This document shows, piece by piece, positions 22,020 to 33,415 of a stretch of 64,000 nucleotides of DNA. The DNA is from Verticillium longisporum. Its lineage: Eukaryota > Ascomycota > Sordariomycetes > Glomerellales > Plectosphaerellaceae. The stretch spans positions 3,286,001 to 3,350,000 of the forward strand of contig JAETXT010000002.1 in NCBI GenBank assembly GCA_019188255.1. The letters run 5' to 3'. The position numbers and the translations under genes were made by a program. Below the pieces are notes generated by a model. That model was given only the letters and a program-made list of their open reading frames with translations. It was not told where the DNA came from and searched no databases. The first letter of the stretch is position 1. The number at the start of each line of letters is the position of its first letter.

Positions 22020-22640
22020 ATGCCAGCCTTTTCAGTTCTCAGCGGCACGGCGCAGACCCGGTCGACCCGCCTCCTCGTCGTCACCGTCTTCATCGTCATC
22101 GTCTTCTTGTTCTTGGGCAACTCTCAGCTGGCTGCTGGACCGTACCTGGGATCCACCACCGACACAGAGCTATCGCCAGAGCACTTTGCGAACCAGCACA
22201 AACAGGCCGCCAGCAACAAACCTCCTCCTCCTGCCGGTGGTGCCGCGGGCCAGACCCCCCCTCATCAGGACTCGAATGAGGTGAAGCATCAACCCCCGGC
22301 AGAGACGGTGGATGACAACCATGACCATGACCACGACCCCAAGGCTGACACAGCAATCGATGAGCCCAATGAGTCAATCCCCGACCCAGGCAAGGTACCT
22401 GATCCGGATGTCTGGCATGACGACAAGGAGGATGAGCGTCTGGCGGTACCGGCGGGTTTGTCGCCCGAAGCAGATGCCGTTTCGACACCTGCCGTCCCAG
22501 TAGCCACTTCGCACGACGTCGCCGCCCAGTCACCGGCGGCCCCAACGTCAGCCATTGTCCTCGCGACGACGGGATCTGTTGTCGTTGCTGCTGCCTCCCC
22601 GACCCCGCCACTGCGTCCCGCCTCGGAGATTGACAACTGA
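22020..22640 (+). CDS. Acidic, Pro/His-rich single-pass membrane protein
   Basis: I do not recognise this 206-residue protein. It has a short basic head (TAQTRSTR), one strongly hydrophobic helix at about 18-38 (LLVVTVFIVIVFLFLG), then a disordered segment rich in Pro, Asp, Glu, His and Ala, with an HDHDHD patch around residues 101-108. The layout is that of a type II membrane protein such as a Golgi glycosyltransferase stem, but no catalytic domain follows. Either this is a complete small protein, or the frame is broken and the rest lost. Given the C/G-run deletions elsewhere, the C-rich end of this frame deserves suspicion. The downstream 300 bp show no convincing continuation in any frame. 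Confidence 0.5.
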   Translation: MPAFSVLSGTAQTRSTRLLVVTVFIVIVFLFLGNSQLAAGPYLGSTTDTELSPEHFANQHKQAASNKPPPPAGGAAGQTPPHQDSNEVKHQPPAETVDDNHDHDHDPKADTAIDEPNESIPDPGKVPDPDVWHDDKEDERLAVPAGLSPEADAVSTPAVPVATSHDVAAQSPAAPTSAIVLATTGSVVVAAASPTPPLRPASEIDN

Positions 22641-23964
22641 CGAAGCCGACATGCTGGCAACCGCCGGCGTTTGGTCTGGGTCGACATGTTCCTCCTGGGC
22701 TGCTGGTGCCGCCATCGGGTCGCCTCTCTCCTTCGTTGCGGGCGCGAAAGGATGGCCGACGTGGTAGACGTCACCCATCTTACCACAAGCGGTGGTGCCC
22801 TGCCCTTTGGACTGGCCATGACAGCCAGGGCGCACGACGCTACCAGGGCTGGTGGACGGACAATCGTCCATCCTGAACCTATTGGCATCCGGTTGTATTT
22901 GTACGACCATGGGAAATGATGCCGTGTTTTCTGAGGTACTCGGCACCTCCCATACCTATTACCTTGACGACAGCAACAAGGGCTCAACACCCGTTGTGCG
23001 TTATCTCTACGCATGGCGTCGATCTTCGGCTCGTCACCCGGCTTTAGTAAGCACTGGACCATAGGTGCGCAGCGGGTCAGAGACCTGGCCTTTCAGACAA
23101 ATAGTCTTGGATCCAACCAGGTCCTCGACTCGCAAAGCCGTGACGCATCATCATGATGCTGCCCTCGGCACGTCGTGAGGGGCTGTCGATGGCGGGAAAT
23201 GGAAGCAGGCAAGGGGTCTGGCAACATAACTTTTTTTTTTGGACAACGTTATGGTCTTTGGAAAGCGTTGTGGTCCAGTCGCATTTCCCGACCAGGAAGT
23301 GTGCCTCTCTCAGCAGGCGCTGACGCTTAGGCTCGTCGAGCCGTTCCGGCGAACCCTAGTTGCAGGAGGCAGACGCTCGAGCATGCGAGATCTCCATAGC
23401 ATTAGCAAATATCTCGAATAATGCTATTTCATCTCTCCCTCAATACGTATGTGCCAGCCGGTGCGCTACCTAGACACCTAAAGTTACGGCACGGCCAGCA
23501 CGGCCACTGGCAAACATGCACACCGCTTAAAGGTCCTCCCAGAATCAGCAGGCCACGGCACCCAGCACGCGAACCGGGCATATCATGAATCTAGACGCAT
23601 TTCCGATGCATCCAACATCACGGCCTTTCTCACAGAGGGCGTATGAGATCCGCACGCCGACATCGGCTAGCATTGTCATGTCCCCTCCACCCAGTGACGC
23701 TTATCAGCGCTACTCCACGTTGCCCTCCAATCCCGCATCAATCATGCGGATGAGCAATGCATTGTCGAAATGCTGTCATCGTTCCAAACTCACACCTTGG
23801 ACAACTCGTCTTTTTTGTGAACATTGCTGCAATAAATCTCGCTCAACCACAAGTCAACAACACTCAGTTATTATCACTTTGAACTTGATCCCACTCATCT
23901 CGCAAACGTAGAGTGCACCACCAAAAGACGACCCCTCAGTAGGCGTGCCCACAACGTGCCCACG
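22641..23964. other. Intergenic, no gene recognised
   Basis: No supported coding frame. A T10 run sits at about 23230-23240. The last few hundred bases are AT-richer and probably hold the promoter of the dehydrogenase. Confidence 0.5.
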
Positions 23965-25204
23965 ATGAGTTCAGCAAAGGGGCCAACGTCCCTCAGCAGC
24001 GACAAGATCCTCCTGCTCGTGGCCGCGCCGCCGAAGCAAGACTGGATCAGCCGCATCGAGTCGCGCTACCCGGGCATCGAGATCCGCTGGGTCGACTGCC
24101 TGAGCTCGGGGACGCTGACGACGCCAGACGAGATCCCCGCCGCGCTCTGGGAGGACATCACCATCTACTCGAGCTGGCTGACGCCGCGCGCCGAGCTCAT
24201 CCCCAACGTGCGCTTCGTGCAGCTCTCCTCCGCCGGCGCGGACCGGTGGCTCGACCACGCGCTGTATCTGAATCCGGACGTCGTTTTTTGCTCGGCCAAC
24301 GGCGTGCACCCGTACGTCTTCTTGATTCCTTCAAGGTCCCCTTGCACATCGAGTCGTCGACTGACCCGGGCCGTGGCAGCCCGCAAATAGCGGAATGGGT
24401 CATCGGAACGTGGCTGTCCCACCAACACCGCTTCCTGCACTACCATGACAGCCAGCGCGAGGCCTCGTGGGCCAACCGTCTCGCCTACCCCGTCGAGGAC
24501 TCTGTCGGCCTCCGCATGTAAGTCATGTCCACCCCGCCTTTGCCACGCCCCCTGCCCCCACTTCGCGAACTGTGCGCATGACTGACGCCCTCCCGATGAC
24601 TAGGGGTATTCTCGGCTACGGCGCCATTGGCCGGCAGTGCGGCCGCGTTGCGCAGGCCCTGGGCATGGAAGTGTACGCCTACACGCGCAGCGAGCGCGCG
24701 GACCCGGCCTCCCGGAAGGACGACAGCTACTGGGTCCCTGGCACGGGCGACCCTGAAGGCGTGCTGCCGGCGCGCTGGTTCCACGGCGCCGACGTCGAAT
24801 CCATCAACGCCTTTCTCGCGCAGGACCTTGACCTCCTCGTCGTAGGTCTGCCGCTGACGAAGGAGACGGACGGGATCCTTGGTGCGAAGCAGTTCGACAT
24901 CTTGTCCAAGAAGAAGACATTCGTGTCCAACATTGCGCGCGGCAAGCTCATTGACCAGGAGGCTCTCGTGGCGGCGCTTGAGCAGGGCAAGATTCGAGGG
25001 GCGGCTCTTGATGTCACGGACCCGGAGCCACTGCCGGCGGACCATCCCTTATGGAAGGCACCAAACGTCTTCCTTACGCCGCACGTCAGCGGTCGGAGCA
25101 CGGCCTACTGGGATCGTGCGCTGGCTATCTTTGAGCAGAACCTGGAGCGCTGGTCCGAGGGCAAGCCGTTGATCAACGAGATAAATAGGACGCTTCACTA
25201 CTGA
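23965..25204 (+). CDS. D-isomer-specific 2-hydroxyacid dehydrogenase
   Basis: NAD(P)-dependent oxidoreductase interconverting 2-oxo acids and D-2-hydroxyacids, related to phosphoglycerate dehydrogenase, glyoxylate reductase and hydroxypyruvate reductase. Exons are 23965-24311, 24380-24517 and 24604-25204, giving 361 residues. The dinucleotide-binding motif is GYGAIG (166-171). The catalytic set is visible as Arg in NIARGKL (about 274), Glu in DPEPLP (about 303) and His in LTPHVSG (about 322). Both introns are GT-AG and phase 2; the second splits the Met codon just before the Rossmann motif. The N-terminal substrate lobe is complete, including VQLSSAGADRW. Substrate cannot be assigned. It is convergent with the seven-TM gene. 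Confidence 0.92.
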
Positions 25205-25384
25205 GCCCTACATGATGGTAGAGCCTGTAAGCATTCACATAATGAGCCAAGGACGAGTGACGTGAAAACGGAAGAGGGGTATCATTAGATTCATTACCGT
25301 TACCACACTATGCGCCGTTCTTCGCAAACCCGATCTCCGACGACGAAGCCGATCCGGCCCCTGGCTCGAGCGTTGTCGTCATTT

Positions 25385-26569
25385 CTAAGCTGCCAGTCCA
25401 GGCAGCGAGGTCGTGGATATTCGCCTCAGACATTTCATCTGCCTCTCAATCTCGCTACCACGCACAATGTTGACCTCGGTCGTCTTCATGATCAATATGC
25501 CGTCGGCCGTGCCGCTCCTTGCCTCGCCTGCAGGTTCGCGGCCAGTCTGGACGTGGGCAGAGTACCGGCGGCCAATTTCAGGGTTCGCAATGGCACCCTT
25601 TCTAGCAAGCTCGTCCTGCAACGTGCCGCCGACCTCGATGGTGTCCATGGCCATGGCTGGCAGACTGTCAAAGCAGGCGGGCACGCGCTGGCTGCCGTCG
25701 AAGATGTAGTCGTTCTGACCGGAAGACGTGCCCATGCGACCCCCTGAAAGATCTATGAGGCCGTTGAGGATATTGAACTCGAGCTTGAGCTTGATCGAGT
25801 AGACAAGTGCCTTGTAAGCAGTCTGCAGTTCGTAATAGCCAGCGTACTCCAAGCCCAGGATGGTGATGTCTAGCAGGATGACGACAATGTTGACAAGGAT
25901 GAGATGCCAGAGCATCCGTTTGCGGGCAGATTTGGCGTGCAGGGTCGAGTCGCGGAACAGCTTGGTCGTGGCCACAATGTACATGATGGATATAATAAGC
26001 TCCTGGAGGAAGAAAATGCTGATCTGGATCTTCTCATAAACAGAATAGACCAACAGAAATCCTGCCGGGTCCGATGAGTTGGCGCCGTAGATCAGGATAG
26101 AGACGGGAATATGGCAGATGATGGCGTTTGTGATGACCATGGCGAGAACAAAGCGCAGGTGTCTCGGGTCGCGGTCGACGAGGTGCAGCCGCGAGTACAA
26201 AACAACAGACTGGCCGGTGACAAGAAAGGACCAACCGATAATGATCATGGTGACATAGAGATAGATGAGCCGCGTGTTGATGCCCAGGCCTTTGAGCAGG
26301 AAGCCGACGGAGTAGGGCACGAGACCAAAGGTGGCAACGCAAAAGCTCCAAAAATACAGGCCATTGCGCTTCTTGAAGGTAAAGAAGATGATGCAGGCGA
26401 GTTCGACGGCATTGTAGAGAGCTATGGTGATGAAGATGACAATGGGGAAGGCGGCGTTGAGGTCGCGGGTCGAGTTGCTGACGATGCCATGATCAACGTC
26501 GAACATGGTGGTTGGCTGACTCCGAATGCCGTGTCGGGGCCACGGCCCGTTGATCAATCGGTGCGGCAT
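25385..26569 (-). CDS. Seven-TM fungal integral membrane protein (DUF7703-like)
   Basis: Intronless polytopic protein of up to 394 residues. Seven hydrophobic segments are visible, beginning with FPIVIFITIALYNAVELACI and ending with the ALVYSIKLKLEFNILNGL segment. Short polar loops separate them and an about 110-residue cytoplasmic tail follows. IALYNAVEL, GLYFWSF and a charged KLEFNILN stretch are typical of a family restricted to ascomycetes and annotated only as integral membrane protein (DUF7703). Function is unknown; the topology recalls a receptor but no G-protein motif is evident. Two ATGs are possible: 26569 (used here) and 26506, where MFDVDHGI has the better context and matches the usual short N-terminus. 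Confidence 0.82.
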   Translation of the reverse strand: MPHRLINGPWPRHGIRSQPTTMFDVDHGIVSNSTRDLNAAFPIVIFITIALYNAVELACIIFFTFKKRNGLYFWSFCVATFGLVPYSVGFLLKGLGINTRLIYLYVTMIIIGWSFLVTGQSVVLYSRLHLVDRDPRHLRFVLAMVITNAIICHIPVSILIYGANSSDPAGFLLVYSVYEKIQISIFFLQELIISIMYIVATTKLFRDSTLHAKSARKRMLWHLILVNIVVILLDITILGLEYAGYYELQTAYKALVYSIKLKLEFNILNGLIDLSGGRMGTSSGQNDYIFDGSQRVPACFDSLPAMAMDTIEVGGTLQDELARKGAIANPEIGRRYSAHVQTGREPAGEARSGTADGILIMKTTEVNIVRGSEIERQMKCLRRISTTSLPGLAA

Positions 26570-28186
26570 GGCAGCCGTTTAGCTTCGCAGGCGTCCGGCG
26601 GGAGGAGAAGACGCGACGGTGCAAGAGGGGAAGAAGATGCACGAGAAGAGCATCTTCTTCATCTCAGCAAGTTGGCGACAATTGCCAAGTTGCCGTGCGG
26701 TGAATGAGGGATGAGATGGAGGAGTGCCGATGCCGGGTGCGGGCGTGAGCGCAGGGAAGGGACTGTCTTAAAACAGACAGAAGGGACGGCAGGGCCCTTC
26801 TTGCCTGGTTTCCCACTTCTTGCCTACCTTACCTTACTTTCGCACCGCCGTTTGTGCTTTCCTCAGATGCAGGGCGGGCGCAAATGTGACTGCCTCGAAG
26901 ACCGAGTCACTAGCCCATGGCTTGAACTCAAACCCACGGGCGCCCAGGTGCACCTGACGATCATGACAGTGCGTTCTGTTGGGGGTCTGCCGCTGTGTCC
27001 TCGAACCAGATGCTGGGACGAAAGTCAGCCTCCACCATGTGCAGCCATCTGCAGCCGGACTGGCGTTCATGCAACCTCTGCAACCTCTGCAACCCATCCC
27101 CAGCCGACCTCGGGCTGTCAAGATGGCCCTCGTCCTCTGGAAGCTCACCAGACAGGCAGACTAAGACACGAACAGGAGAGACACCTGCATCCTGAGAAAC
27201 GTGTTTGTGGCGGACAGGCACCAGCCCAAAGGGCTCATCGAGATGAACTCATCACCCAGCTTGCCAGCAACATTCCAACGCCCTACGCGCACCCATGCCG
27301 TCGCCAGCGGCCTGGACCAACCGGCCTGGCAACGTCCGTTGCTAAAGGGAGCTCCGTCGACGTAGAGCGCGCATGCAGCCCTTCCAGGAGACCCAAACGA
27401 GCTCGAAGCCATTCCGACTAGGGTATCGGGACAGCCGACATGACGACAGGCCCTGCGAGGCGTCAACGCCCACCACCACCTATCGCAGCCCAACCCAAAA
27501 TTGGGCGCAACTCTCTTCATGAGGCGCCTGGGTCTATCGGCACTCGAGATCAGCGCCCTTGACTCGCATCTAGATCTTGAGGTTGCAGTCGATTGTAGCT
27601 GACTCAAATATACCTCAGAAATGGCCCGTCATGCATGAAACGGTTCGACGTGTTGACCAGATCACTGACCATTCAGCAGCAATGCGTCAAGGGCGCAAGA
27701 GACAAAGTTCTCAAGGCTGTGCGCTGATATTCAGCCTCTGTTTCTCAACTCACAAGACCATTGAAACGCAGATTGGCGTCCAAAATGGCATGGTGGCTGA
27801 GACACGGCGACCCAAGCTCACGAACCCAACATCCGTTCAGCAGGCGAACCGAACCATGGGCCCGGGCCCTCAGCCAAAGATCGACTGCAACTCTCTCGCT
27901 CAGTCGAACCTACCATAACAACCGTGTTGTGCCCAGCCACATGATCCAAGTCACGTCCTCTCCAGTTAGCTTATTGATGTTGCATCGACTTCCAGAAGCT
28001 TGGTGACAACGATGCGAAGAACGACTCAACGCCCTGTTAACGAATCATGCCCAGCATAGCACGATGTGACGTGCTCGGATGCGAAATGCCGCAGCTGTGA
28101 TCTCTGCAGGTCTCCATTCCACGTTCGAGAAGCTATGGATACCTATTCATGATATTTCAATGACCAATGGATCAAACCAGACGCCC
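26570..28186. other. Intergenic, no gene recognised
   Basis: About 1.6 kb without a credible coding frame. A short AACCTCTGC triplication lies around 27070-27096. The proximal part is the upstream region of the seven-TM gene. Confidence 0.5.
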
Positions 28187-30779
28187 TCACAAAGCCTTAC
28201 GAAGGCCCTCGTGCTTGACCACCCAACCGCCTTTCTTGGGGAAGCCCGGAGCATCACTGGATGATCCCTCCCATCCCTCAGCCATGTACGCAACTGCAAG
28301 TTGATCGTCAGCCAGCCACGAGACAACATCGACACCAAACAGAAAGCAAATGGTAACTGACCGGCCAAGAGAAACCCGGCGTTCCCGGGCATAAAAGGGG
28401 GCGGCGTCCCGCCGTCACCGCCTCGAATGGCGAAGCCTACATCGCGCACGTTCCGTTAGCAACCGAATCCCTCACCCCTCCCTCGGTCATGATGGGACTT
28501 ACCAGCATCGTCAAACTTCCAGTAATCATATGCCGTCAAGTGATAGATAGCACGCTCTGGGTTCCCGACTCTCGCCGAGTTGATCGCTAGGATCGGTCTT
28601 CCCCAGCCCCGGATTTTCTGGTCAGTCCAGACCTCCCACACCTTATCTGCCGTGCGTCGTCCGACCTCCTCGTCTACCGCCGGCGTGTTGGGCAGGATTC
28701 CCTGCATCATGATGAGACTCCGTGGATCGCCGTTCAGCTTGGGATCCTGCCACCACGTCGAGTTGACGCCTTCGTAAACTGCATACAGGCCGTCGACCTG
28801 CGGGGGCTTGGACAACTTGGAAGCGACGGTCGTCCAGTGCTCGGGAACAGGCTGAGCCAGCCTTCTCTTCCACTCGCGTGCGACATCGAGGCCGTAGCGC
28901 CAGTATGCAACCTCGTAGGCAAGGTTCAGGGTGTCTTCGGGTGGAGTGTTTTCCGTGACACCGAAGGAGCTGCACATCGTTAGTCATGACCGGTAGAAGG
29001 TGACGAACAGACTCACGGAGGGCCGAGGTCGTAATTCCCCGATGACTCGTTGTACCAGGCGTACGACGCCATGTAGTCGGCAGTCGCCTCGAGTATCGGG
29101 TCCCATCGTTCAAGGGTCTCCTGGGTTGGCTTGGTCTTATACGCCAGCATCGCCATGTACATTGGGTGTGGCTGTTGGATTGTCAGATATTTCTCTACTG
29201 AGCTTTACACGGTGGTGACATACTTGCTGCCATAGCAGAAGAGCGTTAATGAGGCCTGGTGAGCTCCGCCCTGTCATAGTGTCGGTCATCTTGGGCCATC
29301 GAGCGCCCTCCCAGCCCATGAGCTTGGCCCGGGCAAAAGAGGTCGGCAGCAGCTTCTCATAAAGGGCAGGGAAAATGTTGTGGAAATGCTCTTCACGACC
29401 CCATGACACCCAATGTGCGTTGTGCCAGACCACCATCTCCATGTGAAACTTGCCTGCAAAACGTAAGCATGCACCCATCACGTCTCTCTCCTGCAAGTGT
29501 GGATGACTGTAGACGAGTGCACATACCGTACCACCCGTTGTTCATGAGCCCGCTCTCCTGAGGCGACTCGCCCTTTGCAGCGCTATTGACGCGAACGTGA
29601 TACTGCGAAGTAATGATGCGCCGCTGCAGCTCAGTCGCATTGGGGTTCGTCGAGGCAGTCAGGTCAACGAAGCCGCCCTGGTCCCAGTACTCGTGCCATC
29701 CAGCCGTGTTGCGCGCCCTGATCGTCTCCGGCAGATCGGGCAGGCGTTTTCGCGGAGAGAAGTGCGCCGTGAACGAGAGCGAAGTTGGCTTCTGTTCCCC
29801 CTTTCCAGACGCGGGTGCGAGGGTGTACCTGTGCGCCGTGACGGCGGTTGAACCCTCCGGTTCGACCTTCTGCAGGGAAAGCGGGCTCTTGTGCGGCCAG
29901 CGGAGGTTGACGCTGTATCTCGTCGCCTGCATCTCGTGGCGGATGTGCGCCGTGTTCGCCTCGCAGCTGCGCGTCAGCCTCGTCGTGTGGTTGGCCGGGA
30001 AGTCGTAGACGCCGACAAAGACCTCGTACTTGTACCGTGTCGAGTGGATCGGCGGGTACGGAAAGTCGAGCTCGACCGTCAGGTCGCCGGACCGGATCAG
30101 CTCCGAGTCGATGTCGAAGACGACGGCGTCCGAGTCAAAGTCGCCCTGCGTGACGACCTTGACCGGGCGGCCGTCGACGGTGAACGTGGAGGTGATGACG
30201 CCGCTCCAGAGGTCGAGTTCCTGGCGCGTGTCTGAGATGCGGGCCGCCGACAGCGTCGCGTTCCTGTAGCGGAGGCCGATCCGGCCGAGGTTGACTCTGT
30301 TCGGGTTGCCGATGAGCCACTGGGAGACATCGGGGAGCTTGGGGTCCGGTATATCATAGGAGACATTGCGGCCGTGGGTCTCCATCGGCACGCCGGTATA
30401 GTCTGAGATTTTGTTCCTGGGGGGGTCAGTTCAGCTTCTTTGATCAGAATCATGCTGTCGAAGGGGCAAACACACCCGCCACTGGGCTCGGTATCGTTGT
30501 GCCACGCCCACACCGACATGGTGTTGAATGGTAGATACGTCTGCATGCCGGTCGTATCTACGCCAAAGGCAAAATTGCCGTTTCCGACCTGAAGAGGTGT
30601 CGTCTCGTTGTTGATCAGTTTCGTCCGCACAATGTTATTATCGGTCACGATGCGGTGCCTGCTTGTGTTAGAGCGGCCGGCCGTGGGCAGACATGTTCCC
30701 CGGCTCGGACTTGCCTGTCGATCAGGCCGAGCGCCGCGACAGGCAGCATCAGCCAGACCGTACTCCTAAGCGTCACCAT
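28187..30779 (-). CDS. Secreted six-hairpin glycosidase-like protein
   Basis: Eight-exon gene for a secreted protein of 723 residues, an (alpha/alpha)6 six-hairpin glycosidase-like enzyme. The exact GH family is not assigned (GH65/GH95-like). Exons in minus order are 30779-30715, 30658-30476, 30416-29527, 29453-29224, 29171-29017, 28969-28503, 28436-28362 and 28293-28187. Phases match throughout and the total is a multiple of three. The signal peptide is at the N-terminus (MVTLRSTVWLMLPVAALGL). An N-terminal beta-rich domain with VGNGNFAFGVD leads into the helical domain, with HMEMVVWHNAHW and WEGARWPKMTD, where the acidic catalytic residues should lie. The end shows MPGNAGFLLAVAYMAEGW. Several NxS/T sites fit glycosylation. 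Intron 1 is GC-AG (see findings). Substrate is unknown; a role in polysaccharide or oligosaccharide breakdown outside the cell is inferred. Confidence 0.88.
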
Positions 30780-31632
30780 CTTTTGTCAACTTCGTCAAGT
30801 GGAGGACAGCTGGCTACCTAGTCTGTCGTCACATCTGGGGGGCGATATGAGCCCAACTTTATTCAGTCAAGACCGCCAAGGCATCCCGGCCAAGGACACC
30901 CATTACCCCACGTCGTCCTCGGCCTGTTGTCCAAGGGGGAATGTCCCGAAATCCGGGGGAGGGAAGCAAGGGTCTGACTCCGCAGAACCATAGCAACATG
31001 GCACATCATCATCCTTGCCACGAGCCCGCAACGGCCCATGTCAGCGCGCCGAGATGGCCCGAACACCGCCGCAACCATACCACGGCCACTGTCCATCTCG
31101 GAAGGGACCAGCACGCCGGTAGCCACTGAGCTGTCTGCCCGCATCCAAATATCCGTCGGCAAAGGGTGACTGGCAGACAGGTGCATCAGCTTTCAAGATG
31201 GGAGGATCGATAGCGCGGGGGGTGGAGAGGGCTTGAGCCAGCGGTTCTCGAGGGAGCGCTCTCGCGGCGCGGGGTTCCTGTGGCATGGTTGGTGCCGATC
31301 AGCTCCTTATACAGGCCAGGAACCAGCACTGAGACGTTGGCGGATCCGAGCAAAGATGGCCAATTGGCGCCCCATTGGTGTATCTTCTTGGCTCCGTCGC
31401 GGGGAACTGTAGCGAGCCTCTTGCTGTCAATCAGACGTCCTGCAGAGATGACAGCAAGTTGGTTCGAATGTAGCTGGGTTCAGGTTCTGCGCATGGTGCA
31501 CAATCTTCATGACGCCATGATGCTCTTTTGATTCGGTATTTCTGTGGTTTAACTAACCACCATCCACCCCAGACAACAACGCCCGCTACCCGACACTCCC
31601 GTGACTTCATTCATTAGGTGTTCGCCCAGCAT
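30780..31632. other. Intergenic, no gene recognised
   Basis: Promoter region of the glycosidase and 3' side of the alcohol dehydrogenase. No supported frame is present. Confidence 0.45.
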
Positions 31633-32711
31633 CTACTCGTCAATCATGAGGACACTCCTGAAGCGCACCTTGTTCTGCAGCATGTGGTCCGTCGCCTCCT
31701 TAGCCTGGGACATGGGGAACTTCTCAATCATGCACTTGACGTTGTGAGTGCTTGCAAATGCGATCGCCTCCTCCGAGTCGAGCGCGTGTCCCGCAGGCCA
31801 TCCCCACACGGACCTGCCACCACCGATGAGGTGAAGCGAGTTGATCTCGAGCCCGCCCACGGGCGCCAGAATGCACAACTTGCCAGCGGGCTGCAGACCA
31901 GCCGTCAACGGTGAGATGGCCTTTGGGTTAGGAGCGGTGGCCACGATGAGTGCGGCGCCGCCGAGCTCCTGCAGCTTCTTGACGGGGTCGTCCTTGCTCG
32001 TGTCGATGTATTCGTGCGCGCCGAGCTTCCTAGCAAAGTCTTCCTTGGCCGAGCCCGAGCTCAGCACAACGACCTTGTAACCCATCTTGAAGGCGTACTG
32101 GACAGCCAGGTGACCCAGGCCGCCAATGCCCTGGACGGCAACTAGGTTGCCCTGCTCAATCTGCATCTTGCGGATGCTGTTGAAGACAGTGACGCCGGCG
32201 CACAGGAGGGGCGCAACCTCGGCCACGTCGAGCTCCTTGGGAATTCGAACAACAGCCTCGGAGCGGAGCAGCGCATACTCGGCATAGCCACCGTCCTGGG
32301 TCACGCCATTGATAGCTGCATGATCGCACATCTGGAACTGTCCACGCTGGCACTGTCGGCATGCCAGGTCATGGCCTGCAGTTTCGTCAGTGGTTGGGCA
32401 ACTCGTGAGACAGCTCACGTAAACTTACCGCCATGCCATGGTCCACCAACGCGCTCGCCACCAGAAAACCGAGTAACGCCCTCGCCGACAGCGACCACAT
32501 CGCCAACGAGCTCGTGGCCGGGCACACGGGGGAACACATCACCAAAGGCACCAGATGACATGCCCGTGTCCGAGTGACAAATGCCACAGGCGCGCACTCT
32601 GACGAGAACTTGGTTGGGGCCAGGCTGCTTCAGTTCCAGGTCCTTGAGGACCATAGGACCACCTGCCTTCTCGACGACCCAGGCCTTGTATGTCTTGGGG
32701 AGGGTCGACAT
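31633..32711 (-). CDS. Zinc-dependent alcohol dehydrogenase
   Basis: Medium-chain dehydrogenase/reductase oxidising or reducing alcohols and aldehydes with NAD(P). Exon 1 is 32429-32711 and exon 2 31633-32375 (53-bp intron), giving 341 residues. Catalytic zinc ligands are visible as C42 and C45 in CGICHSD and H66-E67 in PGHELVG. The structural-zinc loop follows the splice (C100-x2-C103-x7-C111). The Rossmann motif is GIGGLGHLAVQYA. The end ...VRFRSVLMID is typical of fungal members. The ATG at 32711 opens MSTLPKTYKAW; the frame upstream has no other ATG. Coenzyme choice cannot be settled by eye. It is transcribed away from the Vta1 gene's 3' end and shares no operon-like layout. Confidence 0.93.
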
Positions 32712-33415
32712 GGTTGTGGACTGTGTGGATTGATTCGGGATCAAGCTGGTACAATGTAGAAATCAAGAGACGAGGGAATTTCTTCGGCGGGAAGATGTTG
32801 CTGGACACCGGAGAGCCCTACATTTGCAAATCTGGATCTCATGGCTCTTATACCTGGTCCTCAAGCATTGACGCGAAAGCTTATCGTTCGGCAATTCGAG
32901 CTCTACCATCGATGGTGACGTAAAGTCTGGCCGCATACCGACATCCCCACTACCCCCGCATGCGGATGTACCGGGTTGAGCAGCTTGCGGTCCATACGCT
33001 GAGTCATGGACAGCTGTGTGTTCGGCTAAGTGGTCTGCCCGTGGGTAGTAATCGTTAGCTTTTCTAAAAGTCAGGAATTATTTTAAATCCGATTCGCAAG
33101 TCCGATCAGTCTGTGTGTCTGGGCGGAGCGTTTGATTTGGAGCCTCGGCGTGATTAGTAGTAAAGCCTAACACATGCAACATGAATGACCAATGTCCATG
33201 CAGATGATTGCACGCCGGCATGATTAAGCAACTGTCTCAGTCAGCGCATCCAGCACATGCCGTCCAGTGGTACGGCATAGGCAGAACGAGGGTCGAACAA
33301 GGTACACGAGTCGCGTTGTGCCAACTTTTGAGGCTTGGCCAAGGGGTATTGGATTCAACAACAGGGGTGGCTAAAGACAAAAGGCTAATCCCGCCGCGTG
33401 GTCCAGTACTTTATC
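32712..33415. other. Intergenic, promoter of alcohol dehydrogenase
   Basis: AT-richer, without coding frames. It lies between the dehydrogenase start and the Vta1 stop codon. Confidence 0.45.
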
